64,000 bases of DNA from Dyadobacter sp. SG02 (GCF_900109045.1 NZ_FNYL01000001.1:62001-126000), one strand, 5' to 3'. Shown: positions 1 to 9,109, numbered from the stretch's first letter. Made by a program: numbers and translations. The notes: generated by a model from the letters alone, not told the origin.

Positions 1-1495
1 AATTGGCCAGGTACAGCGAATTGCCCAGTGTCCTCGGCGCTTCGGATTTCTTTTGCGCCGCATCGACCATAATCAGCTCCCAGGGCTCTTCATTCACATT
101 CTGGTAAAAAACACCGTCCGGATCGACCGCATTACCGCCCCATTCCGCCCCGCCGCTATACCCGAACAGCAATGTACCGGTTGTATTTGGAGGAGAGAAT
201 TTATGGTCTGTCTTGATTTTGAGATAACGCTCCTTCACGTATGCGTGCGCCTCGGGAGAAATATCTGTAATATCCGCTTCTGTAAATACCTGGCGGGAAA
301 GCGGCGCTGGTTTCAAAGGAAATTTCTGGGTTGGATAAGGATGTTCGCCCGGGAGGCCATTTACAGGTACTTTCCGCTCCTCGACCGGGAAAACGGACGT
401 GCCTTTATCACGATCGAGCACGTAAACGAGGCCGTCCTTCGTGCTCTGGACTACCACATCTACCCGCTTACCATTGTGCGTGATGGTCGTCAAATTCGGC
501 GGGCTGGGATGGTCGCGGTCCCAGAGATCGTGGTGGATGGTCTGGTAATGCCACTTCCGCTTACCGGTTTCGGCGTCGAGGGCCATAATGCAATTGGCAA
601 ACAGGTTACTACCTTCGCGGGCGCCGCCATAGAAGTCGGAAGCCGGTGATCCTGTGCCAAAATACACCACGCCCCGCTTTTCATCGAGGCTCATGCCGCT
701 CCAATTGTTGGTCGCGCCGATCTTCTTGTAAGCGTCCTTCGGCCAGGTGTCGTAGCCATATTCACCGGGCTGCGGTATGGTGTGAAAAACCCATTTCAAA
801 TCTCCCGTTACCACATCGAATGCACGGATATGCCCCGGTGCGGCGTCGCCTGATTCCGATACCGCCGAGCCTAGTATGAATGTGTTTTTAAATACAATTC
901 CCGGGCTGGTCGCATTCACGGATAGCTTGCTCACATCATGATCCAGGCCCGTTTGTAAACCTGCATGAATATCCACGCGGCCATCTTTTCCAAAACCCTT
1001 GATAATCTCGCCTGTTACCGCATTCACGGCATACAGGCTCGACCCGACCGTGTAGAGTATACGTTTATCATCTCCATTCTCCCAGTACACCACACCCCGG
1101 TTCGAATTGAGCCGGTCGTCCTTGAATGGCTCGAATTTCCAGATTTGCTCACCGGTACCGGCTTTTAAGGCGAAGAGTTTCAATTCCGGCGTCGTGCCAT
1201 ACAGCACGCCATTAACCACAATCGGCTGACATTGAATGGCGCGGTTCCGTTGCCGGCCCGGATTGGCGGGGTCCGGCTTTTCGGAGGCGTCGTACATCCA
1301 GGCCACCTGCAAGTTCTGCACATTTCCGGTGTTGACCTGATCCAGCGGTGAATAGCGGTTCCCGGCCTTGTTACCTCCATAATTCGGCCAGTCGGAGTCC
1401 GGGGCCCCCAACATCATCGCCACGCACATTGCACCCACCGACAAGCCAATGCCCTTTTTCCAAAGCGCCGACCGCAAAAACTGCTCGCTTCCCAT
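1..1495 (-). CDS. PQQ-dependent dehydrogenase (quinoprotein), C-terminus cut by window edge
   Basis: The first 498 residues of a membrane-anchored or exported quinoprotein dehydrogenase are present; the frame is still open at base 2. A hydrophobic segment at about residues 15-31 is followed by DWPNYGGNKAGNRYSPLDQV, the typical start of the PQQ-binding eight-bladed propeller (W..YGG...G.RYSPL.Q). Tryptophan-docking style blades follow. The family oxidises sugars or alcohols in the periplasm using pyrroloquinoline quinone and passes electrons to quinone or cytochrome c. The ATG lies 30 bp after the stop of the cytochrome-containing gene upstream, so it is probably the last gene seen of the GH95 operon. 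The substrate is unknown; a glucose-dehydrogenase-like role is a guess. Confidence 0.85.
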   Translation of the reverse strand, partial: MGSEQFLRSALWKKGIGLSVGAMCVAMMLGAPDSDWPNYGGNKAGNRYSPLDQVNTGNVQNLQVAWMYDASEKPDPANPGRQRNRAIQCQPIVVNGVLYGTTPELKLFALKAGTGEQIWKFEPFKDDRLNSNRGVVYWENGDDKRILYTVGSSLYAVNAVTGEIIKGFGKDGRVDIHAGLQTGLDHDVSKLSVNATSPGIVFKNTFILGSAVSESGDAAPGHIRAFDVVTGDLKWVFHTIPQPGEYGYDTWPKDAYKKIGATNNWSGMSLDEKRGVVYFGTGSPASDFYGGAREGSNLFANCIMALDAETGKRKWHYQTIHHDLWDRDHPSPPNLTTITHNGKRVDVVVQSTKDGLVYVLDRDKGTSVFPVEERKVPVNGLPGEHPYPTQKFPLKPAPLSRQVFTEADITDISPEAHAYVKERYLKIKTDHKFSPPNTTGTLLFGYSGGAEWGGNAVDPDGVFYQNVNEEPWELIMVDAAQKKSEAPRTLGNSLYLAN

Positions 1496-1525
1496 TAATT
1501 CCAGAGTTTCGGTTTAAAGTTTCAG

Positions 1526-3757
1526 TTACTGGATCGACAGCTCATCCAGCGTATATGCCTTGTCGCGTGATGCGGTCTGCTCCCTGATGGTTTTCACATC
1601 TGCCGGGCGCACAGGCGGCGAGTTGGTAAATTCGTACCGCACATAACTGAGCACCGAAGCGATCCATTCGTCGTCGTTGTCTTTCATCGAAGGCATTTCC
1701 GTCGGATAAGTATTCCCCTCGATCGGTCCGGACAAGCCGTGCAACAGGATTCGAACGGACGCCTGGGTGTTGTTGCGGTTCAACCGCCGCGAACCTTTCA
1801 GTGCCGGTGCCGTTTTACTTTCCAAACCGGCCCCATCCGCCCCGTGACAGGTAGCGCACAGCGATTTGTAAATCACAGATCCATTCATGACCAACGTGCG
1901 ATCGGGCGCGTCGAGCCGCCCCAGTTTCGTCCCGAATTTCTTGGCATCCTCATTCTTTTCCACGCTTCTTTCCGCACGCGCAAGTACTTCCGCGCCCTTG
2001 GCATTTCTGACAATCTCACCTGCCAATGCTTTCGCTTTCGGCGATTCACTGTATGCCAGTGAAAATATCAGCTGCATGCGCACATCTGCCACCGGATCGG
2101 ATTTCAATGCCGCCAGTGTTTCCACCATCGCATCGTTCTTTTTCAGATAGGGCTCTGTCATGCGAACAGCCGCTTTCCGGATCTCGAAATCGCTATCTTT
2201 CAATGCACGGGTAATGCTATTCTGATCCAGTGCATTCAACCCTTCGAGCGTCCATAATGCGTGCAGCCGTGCGAGCGCCGACGGCGATTTGATCGCTTCG
2301 TTGCTTTCACCTGCCGCAATCGCTTTCAGCAACGGTACCACTGATTGATCGTTACGAACGATCAGTTCCTTTTGCGCATTGTCACGCCACCAGCCATTCG
2401 GGTGGCCAAGATGGCTCACAAGCTGTTTCGAACTTTCATCCAGCATTTTGGGCTTCGGCCCCGGTGCCATACCATCGTGTACGAGGCGGTAAATGCGGCC
2501 ATGCTGAATGTTTTTATCCAGGCCCAATCGCGTAATCTGCGGGCGCAGGTAGCTTTTAGGTCCTGTCCAGTTGCCCTCCTGAATGATCCCGCGGTTCATA
2601 TCCACGATGTACAGGCAGCCATCCGGACCGGTATACATATTCACCGCGCGGAAGTTCATGTCCGTGGACGCGATGAATTCTTCTTTCTGATAGGCGTTTT
2701 CGAGCGTGATCTTGCCGTTTTTGTTGGTCACTTTCGCCCGGCGGATAAGTCTTCCCACCGGTTCGCTGATCAGCAGATCGCCTTGCAGATCGGAAGGGAG
2801 CTTATCCCCGCGGAATATTACCTGTCCGCAACTGGCCGTGAAATGATTGAGCGTCGTGTCGGGGCGCAGGCGTTTCAGGCCACCTTCCACATCCGGGGTT
2901 TTGATAATCGGCCACACTTCGTTGAATTCCTCTTTGTATTGGTCGGCAAATTCCATTCGCCCGTAAATAGGGTTGATCTGGAAGCCTAATGCGGGCGTCT
3001 CGCCGCCCGCCGACGAGAAGTACAAGCGGCCGTAATTGTCATGCGTAAGCCCCCATTGCCCGCTGGAACCGCTCGGAATGGAGTCCGGCTTTAAAATACC
3101 ATTGGTATACCGGAAACGCACGGCGTCCACGGCCATGTAAATCCAGTTATCAACGTTCCAGTCGAGCCCGCTGCGCTGGTGTTCGAGGTTACCAGGTGCT
3201 TTTTTATCAGGCGTGTAAACCGGGCGTTTTTCGTCTGCTACGCCATCTTTATTATTGTCTTTATAGCTGTAAACATTGTAGGTATCCGTCTCGTTGACAA
3301 GCAGTTCATTACCTACACAGAGCAACATTCTCGGCAAAAGCATTTTATCGATAAACACGGAGCTCTTGTCCATTTTACCGTCATTGTCGGTGTCTTCGAG
3401 CAGCATTACGCGGCTAGTGGGTGCGTGCTCGTCCGTGCCCTCCACGTCCTGCATATACGTATTGAGCTCGGCCACGTACATGCGCGCGTTGCCGTCCCAG
3501 GCAATCGCCACCGGTTCGTGGATCATCGGCTCGCTCGCTACCAGTTCGAGGTGGTAACCCTTCGGTAGTTTGAATGTTTTGATGCTCTGCTCAGGCGTGA
3601 GGTGCGTGGGTGAAGGGTTGTCGGTAAAGGCGGGAATGGCGCTCACCGACGCGTCCGTTGTACGCAGCATTTCGTTTTTGGAACCGTTTTGCTTCGATAC
3701 CTGGCAGGTGACCAGCGTAGCAGCCAGCACTCCGGCGATCCAGATCTTCTTATTCAT
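1526..3757 (-). CDS. Lipoprotein: dehydrogenase-type beta-propeller + HEAT repeats + cytochrome c
   Basis: 743 aa. The N-terminus ends in a probable lipobox (LVTC, Cys18). Residues about 60-430 form a six-bladed propeller of the membrane-bound dehydrogenase (DUF7133/PVC-type) family. Residues about 450-620 look like HEAT repeats. A class I cytochrome c domain follows, with CATCH at 634-638 and a Met ligand near 688-691 (TEMPSM). Such fusions are common in Bacteroidota and Planctomycetota next to glycoside hydrolases and are thought to oxidise sugars extracytoplasmically, but a biochemical role is not established. It starts 25 bp after the GH95 stop and precedes a PQQ dehydrogenase, so a fucose- or sugar-oxidising chain is plausible (inference). 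Confidence 0.85.
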   Translation of the reverse strand: MNKKIWIAGVLAATLVTCQVSKQNGSKNEMLRTTDASVSAIPAFTDNPSPTHLTPEQSIKTFKLPKGYHLELVASEPMIHEPVAIAWDGNARMYVAELNTYMQDVEGTDEHAPTSRVMLLEDTDNDGKMDKSSVFIDKMLLPRMLLCVGNELLVNETDTYNVYSYKDNNKDGVADEKRPVYTPDKKAPGNLEHQRSGLDWNVDNWIYMAVDAVRFRYTNGILKPDSIPSGSSGQWGLTHDNYGRLYFSSAGGETPALGFQINPIYGRMEFADQYKEEFNEVWPIIKTPDVEGGLKRLRPDTTLNHFTASCGQVIFRGDKLPSDLQGDLLISEPVGRLIRRAKVTNKNGKITLENAYQKEEFIASTDMNFRAVNMYTGPDGCLYIVDMNRGIIQEGNWTGPKSYLRPQITRLGLDKNIQHGRIYRLVHDGMAPGPKPKMLDESSKQLVSHLGHPNGWWRDNAQKELIVRNDQSVVPLLKAIAAGESNEAIKSPSALARLHALWTLEGLNALDQNSITRALKDSDFEIRKAAVRMTEPYLKKNDAMVETLAALKSDPVADVRMQLIFSLAYSESPKAKALAGEIVRNAKGAEVLARAERSVEKNEDAKKFGTKLGRLDAPDRTLVMNGSVIYKSLCATCHGADGAGLESKTAPALKGSRRLNRNNTQASVRILLHGLSGPIEGNTYPTEMPSMKDNDDEWIASVLSYVRYEFTNSPPVRPADVKTIREQTASRDKAYTLDELSIQ

Positions 3758-3782
3758 GGTGATAGGACTAATAAGGGTTAGG

Positions 3783-6365
3783 TTAGCGGGTAAATGTATA
3801 AGTCCGGCCTTTTTCTGATTTGAAATCGTACAAGGCCGTTTCCGGTAGCTTCGAAGGCGCCATTTTTGCCGCCGGGGAAACTATCGGTTTGGGAATATCC
3901 AGTATTTGATAAAATGGATTGCTGCTTTGGCTCCCATCGGCGGCGAGCGCCAGGGCATTGCCTTTCAGCGCATTCGGAAGCCTCAACCGGCAGTTTCCAC
4001 CCAGGTTTGATTTAATGACCAATTTGGAAACCTTTCCATCTGTCCATTCCAATGTCAGTATTTCAAAACCGCCGCGCGCCCGCAAGCCGCTGATCGACCC
4101 GTTTTTCCAGCTATCGGGGAGTGCCGGGAGCAAATGAATCGCACCGTCGTGGCTTTGCATGAGCATTTCGGCGATGCCGGCCGTGCAGCCGAAGTTACCG
4201 TCGATCTGGAATGGCGGGTGGGCGTCGAAGAGGTTGGTGTAAGTGCCGCCTCCCCCTTTTTCGCCGGGCGTCGCCACGCCGGGCGTCGCTACGCCGGGAG
4301 TCGCCACGCCGGGCGCATTCACGGGCGAAAGCTGATCCGTAATGAGCTTGTAGGCGCGGTTCCCGTCTAGCAGGCGGGCCCACCAGTTCACCTTCCAGCC
4401 CATCGACCAGCCCGTGGAAACATCACCGCGGTGTTCCAGCGAAGTCCTGGCCGCGCTGAAAAGCTCCGGCGTACGGTACGCCGAGAGCTGGTGTGAAGGA
4501 TACAAACCGTACAAATGCGAAATGTGGCGGTGCTTGTCTTCGGGACTGTCGAGGTCTTCGAGCCATTCCTGCAACTGCCCGAATTTCCCTACCTGCATGG
4601 GAGGCAGCTGTGCGCGTTTGGTTTTCAAGGTTTTTACAAAATCGGCGTCCGTTCCCAGTGCCTCGGCGGCGCGGATCGTAGCGGTGAAAATGTCGTACAC
4701 GATCTGGTTATCCATCGTATTCCCCGCCCCGATCGTCGTTTTCGAACGGATCGCCGGGGCATTCTCGGGCGACATGCCCGGCACCACCACCAGCCACTGG
4801 TGTGTCGGTTCCGGCACCAGGAAGTCTACAAAGAACTGCGCGGAGCCCTTCAAAGCCGGGTACACCGATTTCAGGTACTCCTTATCTCCCGAATAGCAAT
4901 ATTTTTCCCACAAATGCGTGCTCAGCCACGCCCCGCCCATGGGCCACATTGCGTAGAAAATCGGGTCTACCGGGCCGGTAATGCGCCACAAATCGGTGTT
5001 ATGGTGGGCCAGCCAGCCTTTCGCACCGTACATAACCCGCGCCGTTTCCTGCCCCGTCACCGACAGTTCCTTCACCATTTGAACCAATGGCTCATGCAGT
5101 TCCGTCAGGTTGGTCACCTCGGCCGGCCAGTAATTCATTTCAGTATTAATATTGATGGTATACTTGCTGCCCCACGGCGGGTTCATTTCCTGGTTCCATA
5201 TACCTTGCAAGTTCGCCGGTTGCCCGACCGGCATTCCATTACCGCCCGGCTGCGAAGAAGAGATCAGCAAATACCGCCCAAACTGGAAGTAAAGCGCCAC
5301 CAGTTGCGGATCATTCCCGGAAGCGAACTTCACAATGCGCTCATCCGTAGGCCATTTTGCCGCCTCCGATGTACCCAGATCAAGCTTTACCCGGTTGAAA
5401 TACTGCTGATAGGCAGCAATGTGGCTTTTGAGTACGGTAGCAAATGGCTTCGCCGCCGCTTTGCTCAGATATTGGTCGGCCTTCGTTTTGGGATCGGCCG
5501 TGAGCGTTTTATAATCCACGAAATTGGTAGCAATGGAAATGTAAATCGTAGCCGCATTGGCCTTGCTCACCGTCAGCGAAGTATCTCCCGTGCTCAACTG
5601 CCCGCCCTCGGGCGCTACGAGTACTTGCGCGCGGAACGCAACCTGCCCTTTCACACCTTCCTTGTCCCCGCTGGTACCCGCAAAAATCATTTTTCCTCCT
5701 TTCTCTATCATCCTCTCCCCCTTCTGAGGACTATTCAAAAACGAAGTGAAAGTGAGCTTCCCCGGCTTATCGGCCGTCAAGCGGATCGCAATCACCTGGT
5801 CGGGCACCGAGGCAATGACCTGCCGGGTGTATTTCACGCCGTCGACGGTGTAGGAAGTAGTCGTTATGGCTTTTTCAATGTCCAGCTCGCGGTAGTAATC
5901 CGTGAATTTGTCATGACCCGGGAAGTCGATATTCAGGTTTCCAACGGGCTGATACATCATCCCGTTCGTCGTTTTCGACTCGATTTTTTCAGCTGCCAGC
6001 TTCGCGGCCTCGTTGTGTTTGCCTTCGAAAATCAGCTTCCGCACTTCGGGCAATGCGGCGAGGGCATTCGGGTTGTCGTTGCGGTTGGGGCCACCCGCCC
6101 ATACCGTCGATTCGTTGAGTTTGAGTACCTCTTTTTCGGGGTTACCGTACACCATCGCACCCAGTCGGCCGTTCCCGACGGGCAATGCGTCGGTCCAGGT
6201 GTTTCCGGCTGGCTTTTTGTACCAGAGCTTCAATTCGCCCGGCGTGGAGACGCCCGGCGTGGCGACGTCCGGCGTGGCGACGCGCGGCGTACCGACGCCC
6301 GACGTCTGTGCAAAAGTTTGATTGGTAAAAATGAAAAGGGTCAGGCTTAGGAATAGTCGTTTCAT
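3783..6365 (-). CDS. Glycoside hydrolase family 95 (alpha-L-fucosidase type), secreted
   Basis: 860 aa from ATG 6365, chosen because it opens a clean signal peptide (MKRLFLSLTLFIFTNQTFAQ). The GH95 N-domain starts at KLWYKKPAGNTWTDALPVGN. The (alpha/alpha)6 barrel carries INTEMNYWPAE (near residue 408), which holds the asparagines tied to water activation in characterised GH95 enzymes, and GMSPENAP, where the acid Glu is expected. The family is an inverting 1,2-alpha-L-fucosidase; some members act on galactosides. Two stretches of GVATP pentapeptides are inserted, one right after the signal peptide (about 23-43) and one near 683-700 inside the barrel, apparently without breaking the frame. 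First gene of a three-gene minus-strand operon. Confidence 0.92.
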   Translation of the reverse strand: MKRLFLSLTLFIFTNQTFAQTSGVGTPRVATPDVATPGVSTPGELKLWYKKPAGNTWTDALPVGNGRLGAMVYGNPEKEVLKLNESTVWAGGPNRNDNPNALAALPEVRKLIFEGKHNEAAKLAAEKIESKTTNGMMYQPVGNLNIDFPGHDKFTDYYRELDIEKAITTTSYTVDGVKYTRQVIASVPDQVIAIRLTADKPGKLTFTSFLNSPQKGERMIEKGGKMIFAGTSGDKEGVKGQVAFRAQVLVAPEGGQLSTGDTSLTVSKANAATIYISIATNFVDYKTLTADPKTKADQYLSKAAAKPFATVLKSHIAAYQQYFNRVKLDLGTSEAAKWPTDERIVKFASGNDPQLVALYFQFGRYLLISSSQPGGNGMPVGQPANLQGIWNQEMNPPWGSKYTININTEMNYWPAEVTNLTELHEPLVQMVKELSVTGQETARVMYGAKGWLAHHNTDLWRITGPVDPIFYAMWPMGGAWLSTHLWEKYCYSGDKEYLKSVYPALKGSAQFFVDFLVPEPTHQWLVVVPGMSPENAPAIRSKTTIGAGNTMDNQIVYDIFTATIRAAEALGTDADFVKTLKTKRAQLPPMQVGKFGQLQEWLEDLDSPEDKHRHISHLYGLYPSHQLSAYRTPELFSAARTSLEHRGDVSTGWSMGWKVNWWARLLDGNRAYKLITDQLSPVNAPGVATPGVATPGVATPGEKGGGGTYTNLFDAHPPFQIDGNFGCTAGIAEMLMQSHDGAIHLLPALPDSWKNGSISGLRARGGFEILTLEWTDGKVSKLVIKSNLGGNCRLRLPNALKGNALALAADGSQSSNPFYQILDIPKPIVSPAAKMAPSKLPETALYDFKSEKGRTYTFTR
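4263..4318. repeat. 15-bp minisatellite coding GVATP (internal GH95 array)
   Basis: Three full 15-bp units plus a partial one. On the plus strand the unit is CCGGGCGTCGCCACG, with one-base variants. Read on the minus (coding) strand it gives P-G-V-A-T repeats inside the GH95 catalytic region, probably in a surface loop. The unit is quasi-palindromic (GGCGT...ACGCC). Confidence 0.9.
6238..6303. repeat. 15-bp minisatellite coding GVATP (N-terminal GH95 array, inverted)
   Basis: Four degenerate units of CCCGGCGTGGCGACG on the plus strand. This is the same sequence as the 4263-4318 array but in the opposite orientation. Because of the unit's near-palindromy the minus strand still reads G-V-(A/S/G)-T-P. 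It encodes the linker immediately after the signal peptide. Confidence 0.9.
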
Positions 6366-6594
6366 GCAAAATGTGTTCTTGTCCTTTGCGTTAAGAGGAC
6401 ACAAACCGGGATTTTTAATGCTTTGGGTTGTTAAAGTTTGGGTTAATAGGGAGTTTTAGCTGTGGCGCTAACGCAGCTTTGGCGTACGTCGCTGCCAATT
6501 ATCCGAGCAAAACGATGGGCAAATTAGGCGGGCAGGATTAACAGGGGTATTAATAAAAGCTTAATGCAGGGGGAAAAACCAGATTTAACTATTA

Positions 6595-7053
6595 CTAGCT
6601 GATTATTTCAGCTTCATCAAACTTAATTTCCCGCTTCGCGACTTCTGACTTTGACTTTCTGCCGAAATAGTAACCTCCAAGTGTAGTAAGCAAATAGCCG
6701 ATAATCTGAATAAATTTGAGTACGAAATCTTCTTTGCCCAGTTGAAGGCAGTAGAGTATAAAGCCAAATATAATGGCGAGGACGCCGCTGCCGATATAAG
6801 CATATCTTGTAGCAGTTTTTCGCTTTTCTTTTTCCTGATTTTTAACAAGATCGGCCTGGACGTCAATTATTTTTTCTGCTTGCTTAGCGTTAAGCTCAAG
6901 CTGTTTTTCACGAAGCCTAAGTTCAGTCGCTTCGTTTTGTAACGTCAATCGTTGATTGTCAATAAACTGCTCCATTACGTGCATAGGCACAGGAGGTTCA
7001 CTTAACTGCGCACTTTCTTTATGCTGATGTGCAGGGTTATTTTCTTGGCTCAT
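6595..7053 (-). CDS. Hypothetical coiled-coil membrane protein
   Basis: 152 aa, not recognised. A polar N-terminus leads into a charged helix rich in E, K, L and Q (about residues 30-80, probable coiled coil). Two membrane segments follow (about 86-105, YIGSGVLAIIFGFILYCL, and 113-131), then the polar tail GRKSKSEVAKREIKF. The layout suggests a small inner-membrane protein with a cytoplasmic coiled coil. Base composition is clearly more AT-rich than the flanking genes. It overlaps the end of the upstream 65-aa ORF by 17 bp, so the two may be co-transcribed. No function can be assigned. Confidence 0.65.
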   Translation of the reverse strand: MSQENNPAHQHKESAQLSEPPVPMHVMEQFIDNQRLTLQNEATELRLREKQLELNAKQAEKIIDVQADLVKNQEKEKRKTATRYAYIGSGVLAIIFGFILYCLQLGKEDFVLKFIQIIGYLLTTLGGYYFGRKSKSEVAKREIKFDEAEIIS

Positions 7054-7234
7054 GTTTGAGTTCCACTACGAAGTAACCAAATTCTTTACTACCAATTTTA
7101 GGAGAGACAAAACGGCTTCGCATAATGGAAGATGGGCTGGTTCTGGCTAGCTCCACAAATTCGCTGGCAGACACCACTTTGGTTGTCTTCGGGGAAGATT
7201 TCCTGAACGACCACATTGGGCTTTTTATGTCCAT
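7037..7234 (-). CDS. Small hypothetical protein
   Basis: 65 aa from ATG 7234; a longer reading would need a TTG at 7276. The product (MDIKSPMWSFRKSS...) is polar, with no signal or membrane segment and no family I recognise. It overlaps the next gene by 17 bp in a different frame, which suggests translational coupling. Both lie in an AT-richer patch. It could also be a non-coding frame; the support is only position and overlap. Confidence 0.4.
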   Translation of the reverse strand: MDIKSPMWSFRKSSPKTTKVVSASEFVELARTSPSSIMRSRFVSPKIGSKEFGYFVVELKHEPRK

Positions 7235-7380
7235 ATTACTGCTGTTTTGCGTGAGATTCAGATTTAAGCTCCCCAAGGTATCATTTTCCCCTCTGAATTT
7301 TCACACAAAAAACCACCGATGAACAAACGGTAGCGCTTCAATACAAAGTACTTGTTCCTGTTAACAACCGGTGATTAATT

Positions 7381-8622
7381 TTAACCATTATGGTCCCCGA
7401 TCCGCTGGATCTTCTCCGTCAGCAACTGCCGATCCGCGCGTGAGCGGGCGAGGGATAGCGCGCTTTTGAAATAATTTAGCGCTTTCCCATCGTCAATCCC
7501 CAGATACAACTCACCCAAAAGCGAGTGGTACAAATGGTTATCTGCCAGATTAAGCTTCTCGGCTTCGCGGATGGCTTCGGGTTTGGAACGGGCTTTGGCC
7601 AGGGCATAGGTGCGGTTCAGGGCGGCGATGGGGGAATATTCGAGGACGAGCAACTGGTTGTAATATTGAAGAATGTGCTCCCATTTTTCGGCTGTATCGG
7701 CTTTGATCGTATGCCAGTAACCGATCGCGGCTTCGAGGTGGTAACGGGAGAGCTCCCGCCCGCAGGATGCGCGGTTGAGATAATACTCTCCACGACTGAT
7801 CAGCGCCGAGTCCCAGAGGGTGTCGTCCTGGTCCTGGTAGAGCACGGTTTCGCCTTGGGGATTGGTCCGCGCTTCGAAACGGGAGGCGTGGAAACACATC
7901 AACGCGAGTAATGCATTGGCGGGCGGCCTGTTGGTACCGGGGTTTTCGGTCAGCATTTTGGTGAGCCACATGGCTTCGATGCAAACATCCTTTCGCAGCG
8001 TAACGTCCTTTCCCGCCGAATAGAAACCTTCGTTGAACAGCAGGTACAAAGTTTTCAGCACCGCGTCCAGCCGCGATTCGATTTCGGTTTCGGCAGGAAA
8101 CTCCATTTTCACTTTTTCGGTACGCAGCTTCTCCCGTGCCCGGTATAGCCGTTTGTTGATCGTCTCCTTGTTGGTCAGGAACGCACCGGCAATTTCGTTA
8201 ATACCAAACCCGCACAATACATTGAGTGCCAGCCCGATCTGTGACTCGACGGGCAGTGACGGGTGGCAAATGGCGAACATCATCTGCAACTGGCTGTCGG
8301 TGATATTTTGGGTGGATAAGTCGATGGTAATCTCGTCATCCATCTCACTGTTCCTGACCATCTGACCGCTGATTTTTTCCTTAAAAAGCTTGTCACGGCG
8401 CAGGTAATCGAGCGTTTTGTTGCGTGCGACAGTGTAGAGCCACGCCACCGGGTTATCCGGGGCTCCCTTCATCGCCCACATTTCGGAAGCGAGCAAAAAA
8501 GTGTCGCTGGCAATGTCCTGGGCGATTTCAATGTGTTCCAAACCGAACGTTTTACCGAGTACCGCGGTGATCTTGCGGTATTCGGTCCTGAACAAGTGCG
8601 GTATCAATTCCTGGTTTTCCAT
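7381..8622 (-). CDS. ECF sigma factor with C-terminal TPR extension (ECF42 / SigJ-like)
   Basis: 413 aa. Sigma region 2 (about 10-80) includes DIASDTFLLASEMW and AWLYTVARNKTLDYLRR. Region 4 (about 112-170) includes GFGINEIAGAFLTNKETINKR. A long C-terminal half (about 180-405) with TPR-like helices replaces an anti-sigma partner. This matches the ECF42 group, which is encoded beside DGPF/YciI genes and depends on its C-terminal extension. Two YciI genes lie directly upstream on the same strand, each with a TGTCCA-N17-CGTC element like the promoters described for this group. A terminator separates it from them, so its own transcription may come from readthrough or a separate promoter. Confidence 0.9.
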   Translation of the reverse strand: MENQELIPHLFRTEYRKITAVLGKTFGLEHIEIAQDIASDTFLLASEMWAMKGAPDNPVAWLYTVARNKTLDYLRRDKLFKEKISGQMVRNSEMDDEITIDLSTQNITDSQLQMMFAICHPSLPVESQIGLALNVLCGFGINEIAGAFLTNKETINKRLYRAREKLRTEKVKMEFPAETEIESRLDAVLKTLYLLFNEGFYSAGKDVTLRKDVCIEAMWLTKMLTENPGTNRPPANALLALMCFHASRFEARTNPQGETVLYQDQDDTLWDSALISRGEYYLNRASCGRELSRYHLEAAIGYWHTIKADTAEKWEHILQYYNQLLVLEYSPIAALNRTYALAKARSKPEAIREAEKLNLADNHLYHSLLGELYLGIDDGKALNYFKSALSLARSRADRQLLTEKIQRIGDHNG

Positions 8623-8632
8623 GGCTGTAAAT

Positions 8633-8663
8633 TAAAAAAAGCCTTTGCTGGTTACAAAGGCTT
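8633..8663 (-). terminator. Rho-independent terminator after YciI genes
   Basis: A perfect 9-bp stem (AAGCCTTTG / CAAAGGCTT) with a 7-nt loop is followed on the minus strand by seven T. It lies between the YciI stop (8686) and the sigma-factor start (8622). Confidence 0.85.
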
Positions 8664-8685
8664 AGGGAACAATCGGGCGTCCGGG

Positions 8686-9027
8686 TTACATGCGGTCTAT
8701 TTCTCTTACCTCCACATTGCCGCCAAACAGCAGGATGGGACATCCTTTGGCCATTTCGGTTGCTTCGTCCAGCGACTCCGCCCGCACCATCGTATAACCG
8801 CCTACCGACTCCTTCGTCTCGATATACGGACCGTCGGTGATCGCCAGTGAGGGTTTTACCACTCTACCCGCCGGATTCAGCCGGTTACCGCGGTCGATCA
8901 GCTTGCCTTGCGCGGCAATACCACCGATCCAGTCCATCCATTTTTGCATGCTGGCTTGCATTTCCTCGGGTGAACGATCAGCCAAAGTGGAAGGGTCGTT
9001 TCTGAAAACAAACATGAAGTCTTTCAT
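8686..9027 (-). CDS. YciI/DGPF family protein, copy 1
   Basis: 113 aa from ATG 9027 (MKDFMFVFRND); the in-frame upstream stretch is leader and promoter DNA, not protein. It carries the family signature as TDGPYIETKES. YciI-like proteins are small ferredoxin-fold alpha/beta proteins, some with hydrolase-like chemistry; in ECF42 loci they are the usual sigma targets but their reaction is unknown. About 84 of 113 residues match copy 2 by eye, so the two are a recent tandem duplication. A strong terminator follows. Confidence 0.9.
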   Translation of the reverse strand: MKDFMFVFRNDPSTLADRSPEEMQASMQKWMDWIGGIAAQGKLIDRGNRLNPAGRVVKPSLAITDGPYIETKESVGGYTMVRAESLDEATEMAKGCPILLFGGNVEVREIDRM

Positions 9028-9059
9028 TTTGATATTAGGTTTAAGTTTTAAAGTCTGTT

Positions 9060-9086
9060 GACGAACAGCCCACACCGGACTGGACA
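9060..9086 (-). promoter_or_regulatory. Predicted ECF42-type promoter of YciI copy 1
   Basis: On the minus strand TGTCCA (9086-9081), a 17-bp spacer, then CGTC (9063-9060), about 33 bp before the ATG. The same two blocks at the same spacing lie before copy 2, while the spacer has diverged. This resembles the TGTCGA / CG(A/T)C motif I recall for ECF42 promoters. Confidence 0.65.
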
Positions 9087-9109
9087 AAAAGTTTGGATTT
9101 TTTTTAAAC

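Noticed and set aside
4515-6350. 611-aa plus-strand ORF
   Set aside because: Antisense to the GH95 gene. The Arg-rich repeats near its end come from the minisatellite read in another frame.
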